A stretch of 64,000 bases of DNA from Acidovorax sp. CCYZU-2555 (GTDB taxonomy: Bacteria > Pseudomonadota > Gammaproteobacteria > Burkholderiales > Burkholderiaceae_C), in assembly GCF_018413525.1 (NCBI RefSeq), contig NZ_JAHCDD010000010.1, positions 1-64,000 of the forward strand, in the 5' to 3' direction. The position numbers and the translations under genes are program-made. Shown here piece after piece: positions 55,678-64,000 of the stretch. The notes below the pieces were generated by a model that saw only the letters and a program-made list of their open reading frames with translations, had not been told where the DNA came from and searched no databases. How positions within the stretch are numbered: position 1 is the first letter of the stretch; each line of letters begins with the position of its first letter.

Positions 55678-56874
55678 ATGACGGCATTTTCCAATGCGCG
55701 TGCCTGCGGAATCGGGGCTGTGCTGCTTGCCGCGCTGTCCACCGTGTACGCCCAGGGCGGCTACCCGGTCACGGCCACGCAGCGCGCCACGGCCCAGCAG
55801 GTGGCGCAGCAAGGGGTGCCGCTGAGCGATCTCTCGCCAACCGCCCCCGATCAATACACCGTGAAGCGCGGCGACACGCTGTGGGGCATTTCCGGCCTGT
55901 TCCTGCGCCAGCCCTGGCGCTGGCCCGAACTCTGGGGCATGAATCTGTCGTCGATCAGCAACCCCCACCTGATCTACCCAGGCCAGGTGCTGTACCTCGA
56001 CAAGAGCAATGGCTATGCACGCTTGCGCATGGGGGGGGGCGGCGATGGCACGCCCACGGTACGCCTGTCGCCACGCACGCGCAGCGAAAGCCTGGCCGAC
56101 ATGGCCTTGCCGACGCTGCCCGCGCATCTGATCGAGCCTTTCCTGGTCCAGCCGCTGGTGGTCGATGCGCAGGTGCTGACCCAGGCGCCGCGCATTGTCG
56201 CGACCACCGACGAGCGCGTGATCATGGGCAGCGCCGACCGTGCCTATGTGCGCGGCAGCAGCGGCCTGGTGCCCCAGCCCGATTCGGAGCGCACGCGCTC
56301 CTGGCGCATCTTCCGTGACGCCGCGGCGCTGAGGGACCCCGACAGCGGCGAAATCCTGGGCTACGAAGCCCAGTACCTGGGCCAGGCCGAGCTGATCGAG
56401 GGCGAGAGCCTGGTCAGCGTGCAGGACGCCAAGGGCAAGATCCGCGAAACCACGGTTCCGGCAACCATCGACATTCTCGAAGCCAAGGGCGAGATCCGTG
56501 CGGGCGACCGCCTGCTGCCCGCGCCCGAGCGCACCTATTCGAACTATGTGCCGCATGCGGCGCCGGCCAACATGAAGGCGCGCGTGGTCTCGATCTACGG
56601 CGATTCCGCGGTCAAGTTCGGCGCGCAGAACCAGGTGGTGTCGATCAACCGCGGCACGCGCGACGCGATGACCGCGGGCCAGGTGCTGCAGCTCGTGACC
56701 CAGGGCGATGTGATCGTCGACAAGACCGGCGGCAAGCGCGAGCGCGTGCAGTTGCCGCGCGAGCACAACGGTCTGGCGATGGTGTTTCGCACTTTTGACC
56801 GCGTGTCGTACGCGCTGATCCTCGATGTGCGGCGCCCGGTGGTGGCCGGCGACCACCTGATCGCACCGAACTGA
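55678..56874 (+). CDS. LysM-domain cell-envelope protein
   Basis: The 398-residue protein has a signal peptide ending at VYA (residue 25) and a LysM peptidoglycan-binding domain at about residues 60-107 (YTVKRGDTLWGISGLFLRQP, then LIYPGQVLYLDK). The rest, about 290 residues, has no catalytic motif I recognise. A run of nine G bases (56031-56039) lies in the coding region. The gene is followed by dprA, a layout seen in related bacteria. It likely acts in the periplasm or on the cell wall. Confidence 0.9.
   Translation: MTAFSNARACGIGAVLLAALSTVYAQGGYPVTATQRATAQQVAQQGVPLSDLSPTAPDQYTVKRGDTLWGISGLFLRQPWRWPELWGMNLSSISNPHLIYPGQVLYLDKSNGYARLRMGGGGDGTPTVRLSPRTRSESLADMALPTLPAHLIEPFLVQPLVVDAQVLTQAPRIVATTDERVIMGSADRAYVRGSSGLVPQPDSERTRSWRIFRDAAALRDPDSGEILGYEAQYLGQAELIEGESLVSVQDAKGKIRETTVPATIDILEAKGEIRAGDRLLPAPERTYSNYVPHAAPANMKARVVSIYGDSAVKFGAQNQVVSINRGTRDAMTAGQVLQLVTQGDVIVDKTGGKRERVQLPREHNGLAMVFRTFDRVSYALILDVRRPVVAGDHLIAPN
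56031..56039 (+). repeat. Nine-base G tract in the LysM gene
   Basis: An uninterrupted run of nine G residues lies about 120 codons into the gene, coding RMGGGGDG. A change of one or two bases would shift the frame, so it is a candidate slippage site. Frame as read is intact. Confidence 0.6.
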
Positions 56875-56899
56875 ACGGCATTCTGCCGCGGAGACCGCC

Positions 56900-58078
56900 G
56901 TGGACCCTCTAACCTTGGATCGCGATGAACTCTCGGCCTGGCTGAGGCTCACGCAGACGCCAGGGATAGGCCGCGCACTCGCCCGGCGCCTGCTCGCGCA
57001 GGCCGGCGCGGTGCAGGCGGTATTCACGCAGTCTCCCACGGCCTTGCGGTCGCTGCTCACGCCCGCGCAGCTCGCGGCACTGCTGACCATTTCTCCTGCG
57101 CAGCGCGACGCGCTGCAGACCTGCTGGCAATGGCTGCAGACGCCGCCGCCAGGGCTGGTGCATGCGGTGATTCCGCTGGGCGATCCGCGCTACCCCGCAG
57201 GCCTGCTGGCCACCGAAGATCCGCCGCTGCTGCTGTATGTCGCGGGCGCGGCCCATTTCTTCGCGCGCGCCGAAGCGATGTTTCCCGCGCAGCGGGCGCT
57301 GGCCATGGTCGGCAGCCGCCAGCCCAGCGCCCAGGGCCTGATAGACGCGCGGCGTTTTGCGCATGAGCTGTGCCTGGCCGGCCTGTGCATTGTGTCGGGC
57401 ATGGCCCTGGGCATAGACGCCGCGGCGCATGAAGGCGCGCTGCAGGCCGCGCAGGAAGGCCGCGCGGCGGACGCCGGCCCGGCGACGATCGCTGTCTGGG
57501 GCACGGGGCTGGACCAGCCCTATCCCCGCCGCAATGCGGCGCTGGCGCAGCGCATTGCGCGCGCGGGTCTGCTGGTCAGCGAGTACCCGCTGGGCACGCC
57601 GCCGCTGGCCGCGCATTTTCCGCAGCGCAACCGCATCATTTCGGGCCTGGCCCAAGGCACGCTGGTGGTCGAGGCGGCGCTGGCGTCGGGCTCGCTGATC
57701 ACTGCGCGGCTGGCCGCGGAGCAAGGCCGTGAAGTGTTCGCCATTCCCGGCTCGATTCATGCGCCGCAGTCGCACGGCTGCCATGCGCTGCTGCGCCAGG
57801 GCGCGACGCTGGTCGAGACCGCGCAGGATGTGCTGGGCGAACTCCAGGGCCTGCCGCAACCCGCCAAGCCCGCGACGACGCCTGCCCGCTCCCCTGAAAC
57901 GCCGGTGGAAACCGGGCTGCTCGCGGCGCTGGGCTTTGATCCGCAAGGGCTCGATGAACTGGTGGCGCGCACCGGCTGGAGCGCGGCGCAGCTGCAGGCG
58001 GCGCTGCTGGAGCTCGAACTCGCGGGGCGCGTGGCGCGCCTGCCCGGGGGGCTGTTCCAGAGGCTGGAGCGGGGCTGA
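56900..58078 (+). CDS. dprA: DNA-processing protein DprA
   Basis: The 392-residue protein protects incoming single-stranded DNA in natural transformation and loads RecA. It has the Rossmann-like motifs MVGSRQPSAQGL near residue 136, SGMALGIDAAAHEGAL near 166, VWGTGLDQPYPRRN, and FPQRNRIISGLAQGTLVVEA. It ends with a winged-helix-like tail. It starts with GTG preceded by GGAGA. It is convergent with the DUF1631 gene. Confidence 0.95.
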   Translation: MDPLTLDRDELSAWLRLTQTPGIGRALARRLLAQAGAVQAVFTQSPTALRSLLTPAQLAALLTISPAQRDALQTCWQWLQTPPPGLVHAVIPLGDPRYPAGLLATEDPPLLLYVAGAAHFFARAEAMFPAQRALAMVGSRQPSAQGLIDARRFAHELCLAGLCIVSGMALGIDAAAHEGALQAAQEGRAADAGPATIAVWGTGLDQPYPRRNAALAQRIARAGLLVSEYPLGTPPLAAHFPQRNRIISGLAQGTLVVEAALASGSLITARLAAEQGREVFAIPGSIHAPQSHGCHALLRQGATLVETAQDVLGELQGLPQPAKPATTPARSPETPVETGLLAALGFDPQGLDELVARTGWSAAQLQAALLELELAGRVARLPGGLFQRLERG

Positions 58079-58079
58079 T

Positions 58080-60335
58080 CTACGCTTGCAGGCGTTCCGG
58101 ATTCGCCTCAAGCTTCTCCAGCGCATCGCGCGTGGCGCGCAGCGTCACGGCTTCGGCGTCATGCCACAGCAGCAGGCCCGACTGCAGGTAGATCGCGAGC
58201 CGCTGCAGCGGCATCAGATAGCACTGGCCGTCGAGCGTGGCGAACAGGTGCAGCTGGCGCTGGTTGCTGTGCCAGGCGTATTGCACCTGCACGCTCGCGC
58301 CGTTATGGTCCAGCGTGAACCAGCTGCCGGGCTGCAGCGCGCGCGCCCACTCGAGCATCGTCGGGTCGACCGGCTGGGCCGTGCTGCTCAGCACTTCCAG
58401 GCCGGCGATGTCCACGCCCAGCAGTATTTCGATGTTCTCGGTCGACAGCGGCGTGTCGTCGGGCAGGCCCTCGCCGGTCATGAAGTCTTCGAGGTGGCTG
58501 AGGCGCCGCGCCATGGCTTCGAGGGCCTCGGGCGCGATCGCCGCGGTCTTGGCGATGAAGGCTTCGGCCAGGGTGTCGGTGAGCCGCTTGATCTGCTCGG
58601 CCTGCATGCTGGTGGGCATGCCGACCAGCGTCAGGCCCTCGCGCAGGCATTGCAGCAGCTGCGGCAGGCTGCGGATCAATTGGGCGCGTTGCTCGCGCGT
58701 GGGCTTGGCGCTGCCGGCCCAGACCAGGTCGCTCGCGGCCTGCTTGAACGCCTGCGTCTGCGCGTGCATCGCGCCCATGCGCACGGCCGACAGCGCAAGC
58801 ACTTCGGCCCAGTCGCGGAACAGGAAGTTGCGCAGCTCGGCGCGCACCGGCATGCCCTGGAGCAGGCGGCGCAGCTCTATCGTGTACTGGATGGTGAGCG
58901 TTTCCTTCTCTTCCATCTGCTGCACCAGCGAGATGATCCGCGCCTTCGACTGTTCCTGCGTGAGGTAGCTGGCCAGGAACTTCTCGAACTCCTGGTGGGC
59001 GAGCAGGAACACGCGCTGGCCGGTTTCGGGGAATTGCTCGATGGTCTGCACCAGGCGCGCGATCTCGGCTTCGAGCACGCTGCCGCCCATGCTGGTCGCA
59101 TCGAAGCCCAGCACGCAGGCGCCCATGCGGTCGATCAAGAGGCGTGCGGGGTGTTGCAGGTTGCTGAAGAACTCGGGCTCGGCCAGCGCCACGCGCAGCA
59201 CCGGCAATTGCAGGCGCGCGAACCAGACGCGCACCGACGGCGGAATGCGGTCCTGGGCAAGAATGCTCTGGAACATCAGCGCCACGACTTCGATCGCGGC
59301 GCGGTCGCTGGGCACCGTGGCCTGCTGCTTCCAGGCATGGGATCGCTGGCGCAGCGTGCGCGCGAGCTGGTCGAGGTCTACGCTGCCCGGCGCCATGTCG
59401 GAGAGCGGGGCGGCCGGCAGTTCGGCGTAGAACCGGGCCTCACCGGGCCCTTGCTCTGCCAGCGCCTGCAGCAGGCTTTGCGACGCCTGCTCGGTCGATC
59501 CGGTGCCGCTGCTGGGCATGCGCGTGGCCGGCGAAAGCATATGGCGCAGCTGCTGCACCACCTCCTGGGCGCGCTGGCGCGCACGCAGCAGGGGATGCAT
59601 GGGGCCGGCCGGCTTGCCCGCCGGGCCCTTGCCCTGGCCCGCGGCCGCGGGCAGCGGCGCCGGCGCGGTGTCGGGGTTGCGGCGCAGCACCGCGAGGTCG
59701 TCGGCCGGCGGCACGCCTTCGTCGTCGTAGAGTTTGTGCAGCGCTTCGGCTGCGCCTTGCAGCAGCTCGCCCAGCGCGGATTGCAGCGGTGCCGTGAGGC
59801 CATGCAGATCGGCGCGCGGCAAGCCCGCGGCGCGCCACTGGTTGACCAGTAGCTCGCAAAAGGTTTCGGGGCGCAGCAGGTCGTCGGCCGCGAGTTCCTG
59901 GTGTTGCAGCCACTGGCTGCGCAGGCGCAGGCCTTCAAAGCTGCTGCCCGCGAGCTCATCGGTCGCGAGCGCGAGCCGCGCGGCCTGGATCTGGTTTTCT
60001 ATGGTTTCGTCGCTGAGCAGCTCGAAGGTGTCGGCATGCGCGGCGTTGCTGCGCGTGGCCGGCGCTGAAAGGCCGGCGCCCGCGAGCGCGGCCTGGAGCT
60101 TGTCGCGGCAGGCCTGAACCCAGCCGGCCTGGTGCGCGCGATAGCGCTCCAGCGCCGCACGGTTGGCCTGCATTTCGCGCTGGGTGCCGACCTGGTCGGC
60201 GAGATGCTCGAGAAATGCCTCCAGCCGCGCCGCCAGATCTGGCAGCGCCTGGGTGAGTACCTGCGCCAGTTGCTCGCGCGCCTGGCGCACGAGCCCCGTG
60301 GCGGGCACGGCGGGAGGGGGGGGCGGGGAAGCCAT
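58080..60335 (-). CDS. DUF1631 family protein
   Basis: The 751-residue protein matches the DUF1631 family. The first 300 residues are helical and charged (LARTLRQRSHAWKQQATVPS begins the central part). The middle part contains LPVLRVALAEPEFFSNLQHP and LIDRMGACVLGFD. The last 90 residues (MLEWARALQPGSWFTLDHNG, then HLFATLDGQCYLMPLQRL) have the pattern of a PilZ-like beta barrel, which is inference. The function is unknown. It is convergent with dprA (one base between the stops) and 12 bases before secF. Confidence 0.85.
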   Translation of the reverse strand: MASPPPPPAVPATGLVRQAREQLAQVLTQALPDLAARLEAFLEHLADQVGTQREMQANRAALERYRAHQAGWVQACRDKLQAALAGAGLSAPATRSNAAHADTFELLSDETIENQIQAARLALATDELAGSSFEGLRLRSQWLQHQELAADDLLRPETFCELLVNQWRAAGLPRADLHGLTAPLQSALGELLQGAAEALHKLYDDEGVPPADDLAVLRRNPDTAPAPLPAAAGQGKGPAGKPAGPMHPLLRARQRAQEVVQQLRHMLSPATRMPSSGTGSTEQASQSLLQALAEQGPGEARFYAELPAAPLSDMAPGSVDLDQLARTLRQRSHAWKQQATVPSDRAAIEVVALMFQSILAQDRIPPSVRVWFARLQLPVLRVALAEPEFFSNLQHPARLLIDRMGACVLGFDATSMGGSVLEAEIARLVQTIEQFPETGQRVFLLAHQEFEKFLASYLTQEQSKARIISLVQQMEEKETLTIQYTIELRRLLQGMPVRAELRNFLFRDWAEVLALSAVRMGAMHAQTQAFKQAASDLVWAGSAKPTREQRAQLIRSLPQLLQCLREGLTLVGMPTSMQAEQIKRLTDTLAEAFIAKTAAIAPEALEAMARRLSHLEDFMTGEGLPDDTPLSTENIEILLGVDIAGLEVLSSTAQPVDPTMLEWARALQPGSWFTLDHNGASVQVQYAWHSNQRQLHLFATLDGQCYLMPLQRLAIYLQSGLLLWHDAEAVTLRATRDALEKLEANPERLQA

Positions 60336-60347
60336 TGGTCCCCGAGA

Positions 60348-61298
60348 TTACACTGCCGCCCCTGCGTTCGGGTCGTTGGCGTCGTGGTCTTTCTTCGGCG
60401 ACTTGATCAGGTCTTCGCGCTTGACGCCCAGCCACATGGCGATGGCGGCGGCGACGAACACCGAAGAGTAGATGCCGAACAGAATGCCGATGGTCAGCGC
60501 CAGCGCGAAGTAGTGCAGGCTAGGGCCACCGAAGAAGAACATCGACAGCACCATGGCTTCGGTAGAAGCATGGGTGATGATGGTCCGGCTCATGGTCGAA
60601 GTGATCGCGTGGTCAATGACTTCGGGCGTGCTGAGCTTGCGGAACTTGCGGAAGGCTTCGCGGATCCGGTCGAAGATAACCACCGATTCGTTGACCGAGT
60701 AGCCCAGCACCGCGAGCACACCGGCGAGCACCGCGAGCGAGAACTCCCACTGGAAGAACGCGAAGAAGCCCAGAATGATCACGATGTCGTGCAAGTTGGC
60801 GATCACCGCCGCGACGCCGAACTTCCACTCGAAGCGGAAGGCCAGGTAGATCACGATGCCCAGGATCACCATGCCCAGCGCCATCAGGCCGCTGTGCACA
60901 AGTTCCTCGCCGACCTGCGGGCCGACGAACTCGGTGCGGCGCAGCGTGACTTCGGGGTCGGCCGCCTTGAGCGCAGTGAGCACCTGCTCGCTTTGCTGCG
61001 CAGAGGTCGCTCCCTTTTGCACCGGCAGGCGAATCATCACGTCGCGCGACGTGCCGAAGTTCTGCACGATCACATCGGCATAGCCCAGTCCCGAGACCGT
61101 CTCGCGGATCTTGCCCACGTCGGCGCTCTGCACATAGGCGACTTCCATCACCGTGCCGCCCGTGAACTCCACCGACAGGTGCAGTCCGCGCGTGAACAGG
61201 AAGAAGACTGCGAGCACGAAGGTCAGCAGGGAAATCGCGTTGAGCCACAACGCGTATTTCATGAACGGGATGTCTTTTTTGATGCGGAAGAATTCCAT
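60348..61298 (-). CDS. secF: Protein translocase subunit SecF
   Basis: The 316-residue membrane protein works with SecD to use the proton gradient in late protein export. It has a first span after MEFFRIKKDIPF (residues 14-36, LWLNAISLLTFVLAVFFLFT), then a periplasmic part with VEFTGGTVMEV, and five C-terminal spans containing ATIGYSVNESVVIFDRIRE-like (here AVLGYSVNESVVIFDRIRE). It is the last gene of yajC-secD-secF, 11 bases after secD. Confidence 0.97.
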   Translation of the reverse strand: MEFFRIKKDIPFMKYALWLNAISLLTFVLAVFFLFTRGLHLSVEFTGGTVMEVAYVQSADVGKIRETVSGLGYADVIVQNFGTSRDVMIRLPVQKGATSAQQSEQVLTALKAADPEVTLRRTEFVGPQVGEELVHSGLMALGMVILGIVIYLAFRFEWKFGVAAVIANLHDIVIILGFFAFFQWEFSLAVLAGVLAVLGYSVNESVVIFDRIREAFRKFRKLSTPEVIDHAITSTMSRTIITHASTEAMVLSMFFFGGPSLHYFALALTIGILFGIYSSVFVAAAIAMWLGVKREDLIKSPKKDHDANDPNAGAAV

Positions 61299-61309
61299 GG
61301 TCTTCCTCC

Positions 61310-63202
61310 TTACTTCTTGGCCGCCACCGAACGCAGCTCAGATGCGTCTTCGGGCTTCCAGATTTGACCAATAGAAATTTGCTTGAGCTTCTTGCGGTTG
61401 CCGTACCAGAGGTTGACCAGGCCGCGCGAAACGAACACCGCCGAGAACATGCTGGTCAGAATGCCTATGCAATGCACCACGGCGAAGCCGCGCACCACGC
61501 CCGAACCGAAGGCCAGCAGCGCCAGGCCCGCGATCAGGGTGGTGACGTTCGAGTCAAGAATGGTCGCCCAGGCATGCTGGTAGCCCGAATTGATCGCCGC
61601 TTGCGGCGAGGCACCGGCGCGCAGTTCCTCGCGGATGCGCTCGTTGATCAGCACGTTCGAGTCGATGGCCACGCCGATGGCGAGGGCCATGGCCGCGATG
61701 CCCGGCAGGGTCAGCGTGGCCTGCAGCATCGACAGCACGGCCAGCAGCAGCAGCACGTTGACGGACAGCGCGATCGTCGAGAACACGCCGAACATCAGGT
61801 AGTACACGCACATGAAGGCGGCAATCGCCACGAAGCCCCAGACCACGGAGTGGATGCCGCGGTCGATGTTGTCGGCGCCCAGGCTGGGGCCGATGGTGTA
61901 TTCCTCGATGATTTCCATGGGCGCGGCCAGCGAGCCGGCGCGCAGCAGCAGCGAGGTGTCGTTGGCTTCCATGGTCGTCATGCGGCCCGAAATCTGCACG
62001 CGGCCGCCGCTGATTTCGGCACGGATCACGGGCGCCGTCACGACTTCGCCCTTGCCCTTTTCGAACAGCACGATGGCCATGCGCTTGCCGACGTTCTCGC
62101 GCGTGATGTCCTTGAAGATGCGCGCGCCCTTGGCGTCGAGCGTCAGGTTCACGGTGGGTTCCTGCGTCTGGCCGTCGAAGCCGGGCTGGGCGTCGGTCAG
62201 GTTTTCACCCGTGAGCACGACCTGCTTCTTGACGATCACTGCCTGGCCGCTGCGGTCCAGATACTTCTCGGCGCCGAACGGCACCGCGCCCGAGCCCATT
62301 TCGGCCGCGCGGGCTTCGCTGGATTCGTCGACCATGCGCACTTCGAGGGTCGCGGTGCGGCCCAGGATGTCCTTGGCCTTGGCGGTGTCCTGCACGCCAG
62401 GCAGCTGGACCACGATGCGGTCCAGGCCCTGCTGCTGGATCACGGGCTCGGCCACGCCGAGTTCGTTGATCCGGTTGTGCAGGGTCACGATGTTCTGCTT
62501 GAGCGCCTGTTCCTGCACCTTGCGCAGCGCTTCGGGCTTGATCGACGCACGCAGGCGGAAATCGCTGCCGTCAGGCTGGCTCGTGGTCTGCAGGTCGGGG
62601 TATTGATCGGCGATCAGATTGCGCGCGGCCGTCAGCGAAGCTTCGTCGCGCAGACGGATCTCGATGTTCTGGCCTTCGCGCGAAATGCCGCCGTGGCGGA
62701 TGTTCTTGTCGCGCAGGCCCGAGCGCAGGTCGCCCGTGAAGGACTCGGCCTTCTTGGTTAGCGCGGCCTGCATGTCGACCTGCAGCATGAAGTGCACGCC
62801 ACCGCGCAGATCAAGACCCAGGTACATGGGCTTGGCGCCAATGGCCGTGAGCCAGTTGGGCGAGCGCGACACCAGGTTCAGCGCGACGATGTAAGTCGGA
62901 TCGTTGGCGTCGGGCACCAGTGCGCGTTGGATCGCGTCCTTGGCCTTGAGCTGTTCGTCGGGCGTGTTGAAGCGCGCGCGGATCGACGTGCCTTCGAGCG
63001 TCAGCGTATCGGGCGTGACGTTCGCGGCCTTGAGCGCTTCCTCGACGCGCTGCATTACAGCGGCGTCCACCTTGACGGTGGCCTTGGAAGAAGACACCTG
63101 CACGGCAGGCGCCTCGCCAAAAAAATTGGGCAGGGTGAAAAGCACACCTACCAGCAGCGCGATCACGATGATCGCGTATTTCCAGACCGGATATCGGTTC
63201 AT
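61310..63202 (-). CDS. secD: Protein translocase subunit SecD
   Basis: The 630-residue partner of SecF has a large periplasmic domain with DLRGGVHFMLQVD near residue 113 and RIVVQLPGVQDTAKAKDILG. The C-terminal six-span region follows, with MALAIGVAIDSNVLINERIR near residue 523. I start at MNRYPVWKYAI (63202), the usual N-terminus; an earlier in-frame ATG adds 10 residues without support. It follows yajC on the minus strand, 96 bases after its stop. Confidence 0.97.
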   Translation of the reverse strand: MNRYPVWKYAIIVIALLVGVLFTLPNFFGEAPAVQVSSSKATVKVDAAVMQRVEEALKAANVTPDTLTLEGTSIRARFNTPDEQLKAKDAIQRALVPDANDPTYIVALNLVSRSPNWLTAIGAKPMYLGLDLRGGVHFMLQVDMQAALTKKAESFTGDLRSGLRDKNIRHGGISREGQNIEIRLRDEASLTAARNLIADQYPDLQTTSQPDGSDFRLRASIKPEALRKVQEQALKQNIVTLHNRINELGVAEPVIQQQGLDRIVVQLPGVQDTAKAKDILGRTATLEVRMVDESSEARAAEMGSGAVPFGAEKYLDRSGQAVIVKKQVVLTGENLTDAQPGFDGQTQEPTVNLTLDAKGARIFKDITRENVGKRMAIVLFEKGKGEVVTAPVIRAEISGGRVQISGRMTTMEANDTSLLLRAGSLAAPMEIIEEYTIGPSLGADNIDRGIHSVVWGFVAIAAFMCVYYLMFGVFSTIALSVNVLLLLAVLSMLQATLTLPGIAAMALAIGVAIDSNVLINERIREELRAGASPQAAINSGYQHAWATILDSNVTTLIAGLALLAFGSGVVRGFAVVHCIGILTSMFSAVFVSRGLVNLWYGNRKKLKQISIGQIWKPEDASELRSVAAKK

Positions 63203-63298
63203 GATCGCGCTCGTATCTCTCAGAAAGCACAATGGGCTCGGCAGCCTGTGGTCAGGCGCCGGGCCGGGGTGAAGACAGGGTCTTCGACAGCGAAAAAA

Positions 63299-63631
63299 TT
63301 ACTTGACCGAGCCCTTGGGCAGCACTTGCGTGACGGCGCTGCGCTGCAGCTGCACTTCGACGCCGGACGAGATCTCGACCTGGACGAAACCGTCGGACAG
63401 ACCCGTGACCTTGCCGATCAGGCCGCCGGCGGTGGCGACTTCGTCACCCTTGGCCAGCGCGTCGATCATTGCGCGGTGTTCCTTCTGGCGCTTCATCTGG
63501 GGACGAATCATCACGAAGTACAGCACCACGAACATCAGCACCAGCGGCAGCATGCCAGTGAGCGAACCCATCATGCCGCCCTCGGCAGCGGCGGCAGGAG
63601 CGGTCTGGGCAAAAGCAGAAGAAATAAACAC
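63299..63631 (-). CDS. yajC: Preprotein translocase subunit YajC
   Basis: The 110-residue protein has one membrane span (GMLPLVLMFVVLYFVMI near residues 26-42) and the typical cytoplasmic RPQMKRQKEHRAMIDALAKG, followed by GDEVATAGGLIGKV. It is the ancillary partner of SecDF and heads this operon. The N-terminus MFISSAFAQTAP resembles a signal-like tail common in Burkholderiales. Confidence 0.96.
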   Translation of the reverse strand: MFISSAFAQTAPAAAAEGGMMGSLTGMLPLVLMFVVLYFVMIRPQMKRQKEHRAMIDALAKGDEVATAGGLIGKVTGLSDGFVQVEISSGVEVQLQRSAVTQVLPKGSVK

Positions 63632-63800
63632 GGCGAAGACTCCACAGGTGGATGGGGCAAAAAGGAATTCTCATTCCAGCCGCGGGCTGCGCGCTGGATG
63701 GGTAACGGAACATTGTATGCGGGTGTTTCTCATCGGCCTCAGGGCCGACCCGCAGGCGTTTGGGTATTTGGCGGCCGGAAGTCGACCTGACAAATACAGC

Positions 63801-63831
63801 ACGCCCGCCAGACTTGGGGCCTGGCGGGCGT
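63801..63831. terminator. Hairpin, possible terminator
   Basis: ACGCCCGCCAG (63801-63811) and CTGGCGGGCGT (63821-63831) pair perfectly around a nine-base loop. No long T-run follows on either strand, so the terminator call is tentative. It could close a gene that enters from outside the window. Confidence 0.5.
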
Positions 63832-63870
63832 GACAAGTTCCCTTGGGGGGGCTTGGGGGCGTTACAGGAG

Positions 63871-63960
63871 GACAGGCCGTTCATGGTTCGACGGGGCCGC
63901 CAAGGCAAGCTCACCACGAACGGGGGATGTCCGTTCGCCCTGAGCCCGTCGAAGGGTGGA
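63871..63960. repeat. Dispersed palindromic repeat, copy 2
   Basis: The block shares ACAGGCCGTTCATG, CACGAACGG and CCGTTCGCCCTGA with copy 1 at 52171-52256, but its first arm is diverged. It lies near the right window edge. Confidence 0.65.
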
Positions 63961-64000
63961 CGTCCTGGCCTCGATGAACTCGCACATACCTCAATGCGCC

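Larger units (their letters stand above)
63632..64000. other. Non-coding right edge with hairpin and repeat
   Basis: I see no supported gene between the yajC start and the window end. It holds a strong hairpin (63801-63831) and the second copy of the dispersed repeat (63871-63960). In related genomes tgt often lies upstream of yajC; if present here, it is beyond the edge. Confidence 0.6.

Overview
The window is high-GC DNA from a betaproteobacterium, most likely of the family Comamonadaceae (Burkholderiales). This is inferred from the several Bug-type tripartite-tricarboxylate receptors, the Burkholderia-type porin, the uvrA / MFS / ssb neighbourhood, and the dispersed 'TTCGACAGGCTCAGCACGAA' type repeat. 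Both strands are densely coded. No tRNA, rRNA, CRISPR array or transposase was found.

Layout. (1) 1-3509: the left edge holds a tricarballylate oxidation unit (tcuR-tcuA-tcuB, tcuB cut by the window edge), then mnmA. (2) 4698-5975: an isolated gene whose product carries a protein-kinase catalytic loop and DFG motif behind an N-terminus that resembles type III secreted effectors. (3) 6207-27496: a 21-kb catabolic block of peptide/amide uptake and N-acyl-D-amino-acid processing. It has a complete Dpp/Opp-type ABC importer with a fused ATPase, a second importer lacking its ATPase, an amidase, an N-acyl-D-amino-acid deacylase, a DadA-like FAD dehydrogenase, an ornithine-cyclodeaminase-like enzyme, a Rid-family protein, two Bug receptors, an alpha/beta hydrolase, a porin and two LysR regulators. 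(4) 27545-30627: a DUF1428 protein, and a MarR regulator divergent from tctB-tctA, closed by a strong terminator. (5) 30688-39104: two FecI-FecR-TonB receptor cassettes facing each other, each led by a Fur-box-like site. (6) 39191-41368: a compositionally different patch with an orphan TRAP receptor, a CesT-like secretion chaperone and a small unknown protein. (7) 41461-64000: mostly housekeeping genes: ssb, MFS, uvrA, a receptor/deacylase operon, pyrF, pgk, azlCD, def-lipoprotein-fmt, a LysM protein, dprA, DUF1631, and yajC-secD-secF.

How it fits together. The importers, porin and Bug receptors suggest scavenging of peptides, amides, N-acyl amino acids and carboxylates, controlled by local LysR and MarR proteins. 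The Fec-like cassettes suggest iron-siderophore uptake controlled by Fur and cell-surface signalling. The effector-like kinase and the chaperone-like gene, 35 kb apart, together hint that this organism has a type III secretion system encoded outside the window. That is the most interesting lead here. A second is a pair of near-identical 25-bp units, each with two DnaA boxes, in the gap between two convergent genes after uvrA. All functions are inferred by reading the sequence; no database search was run.
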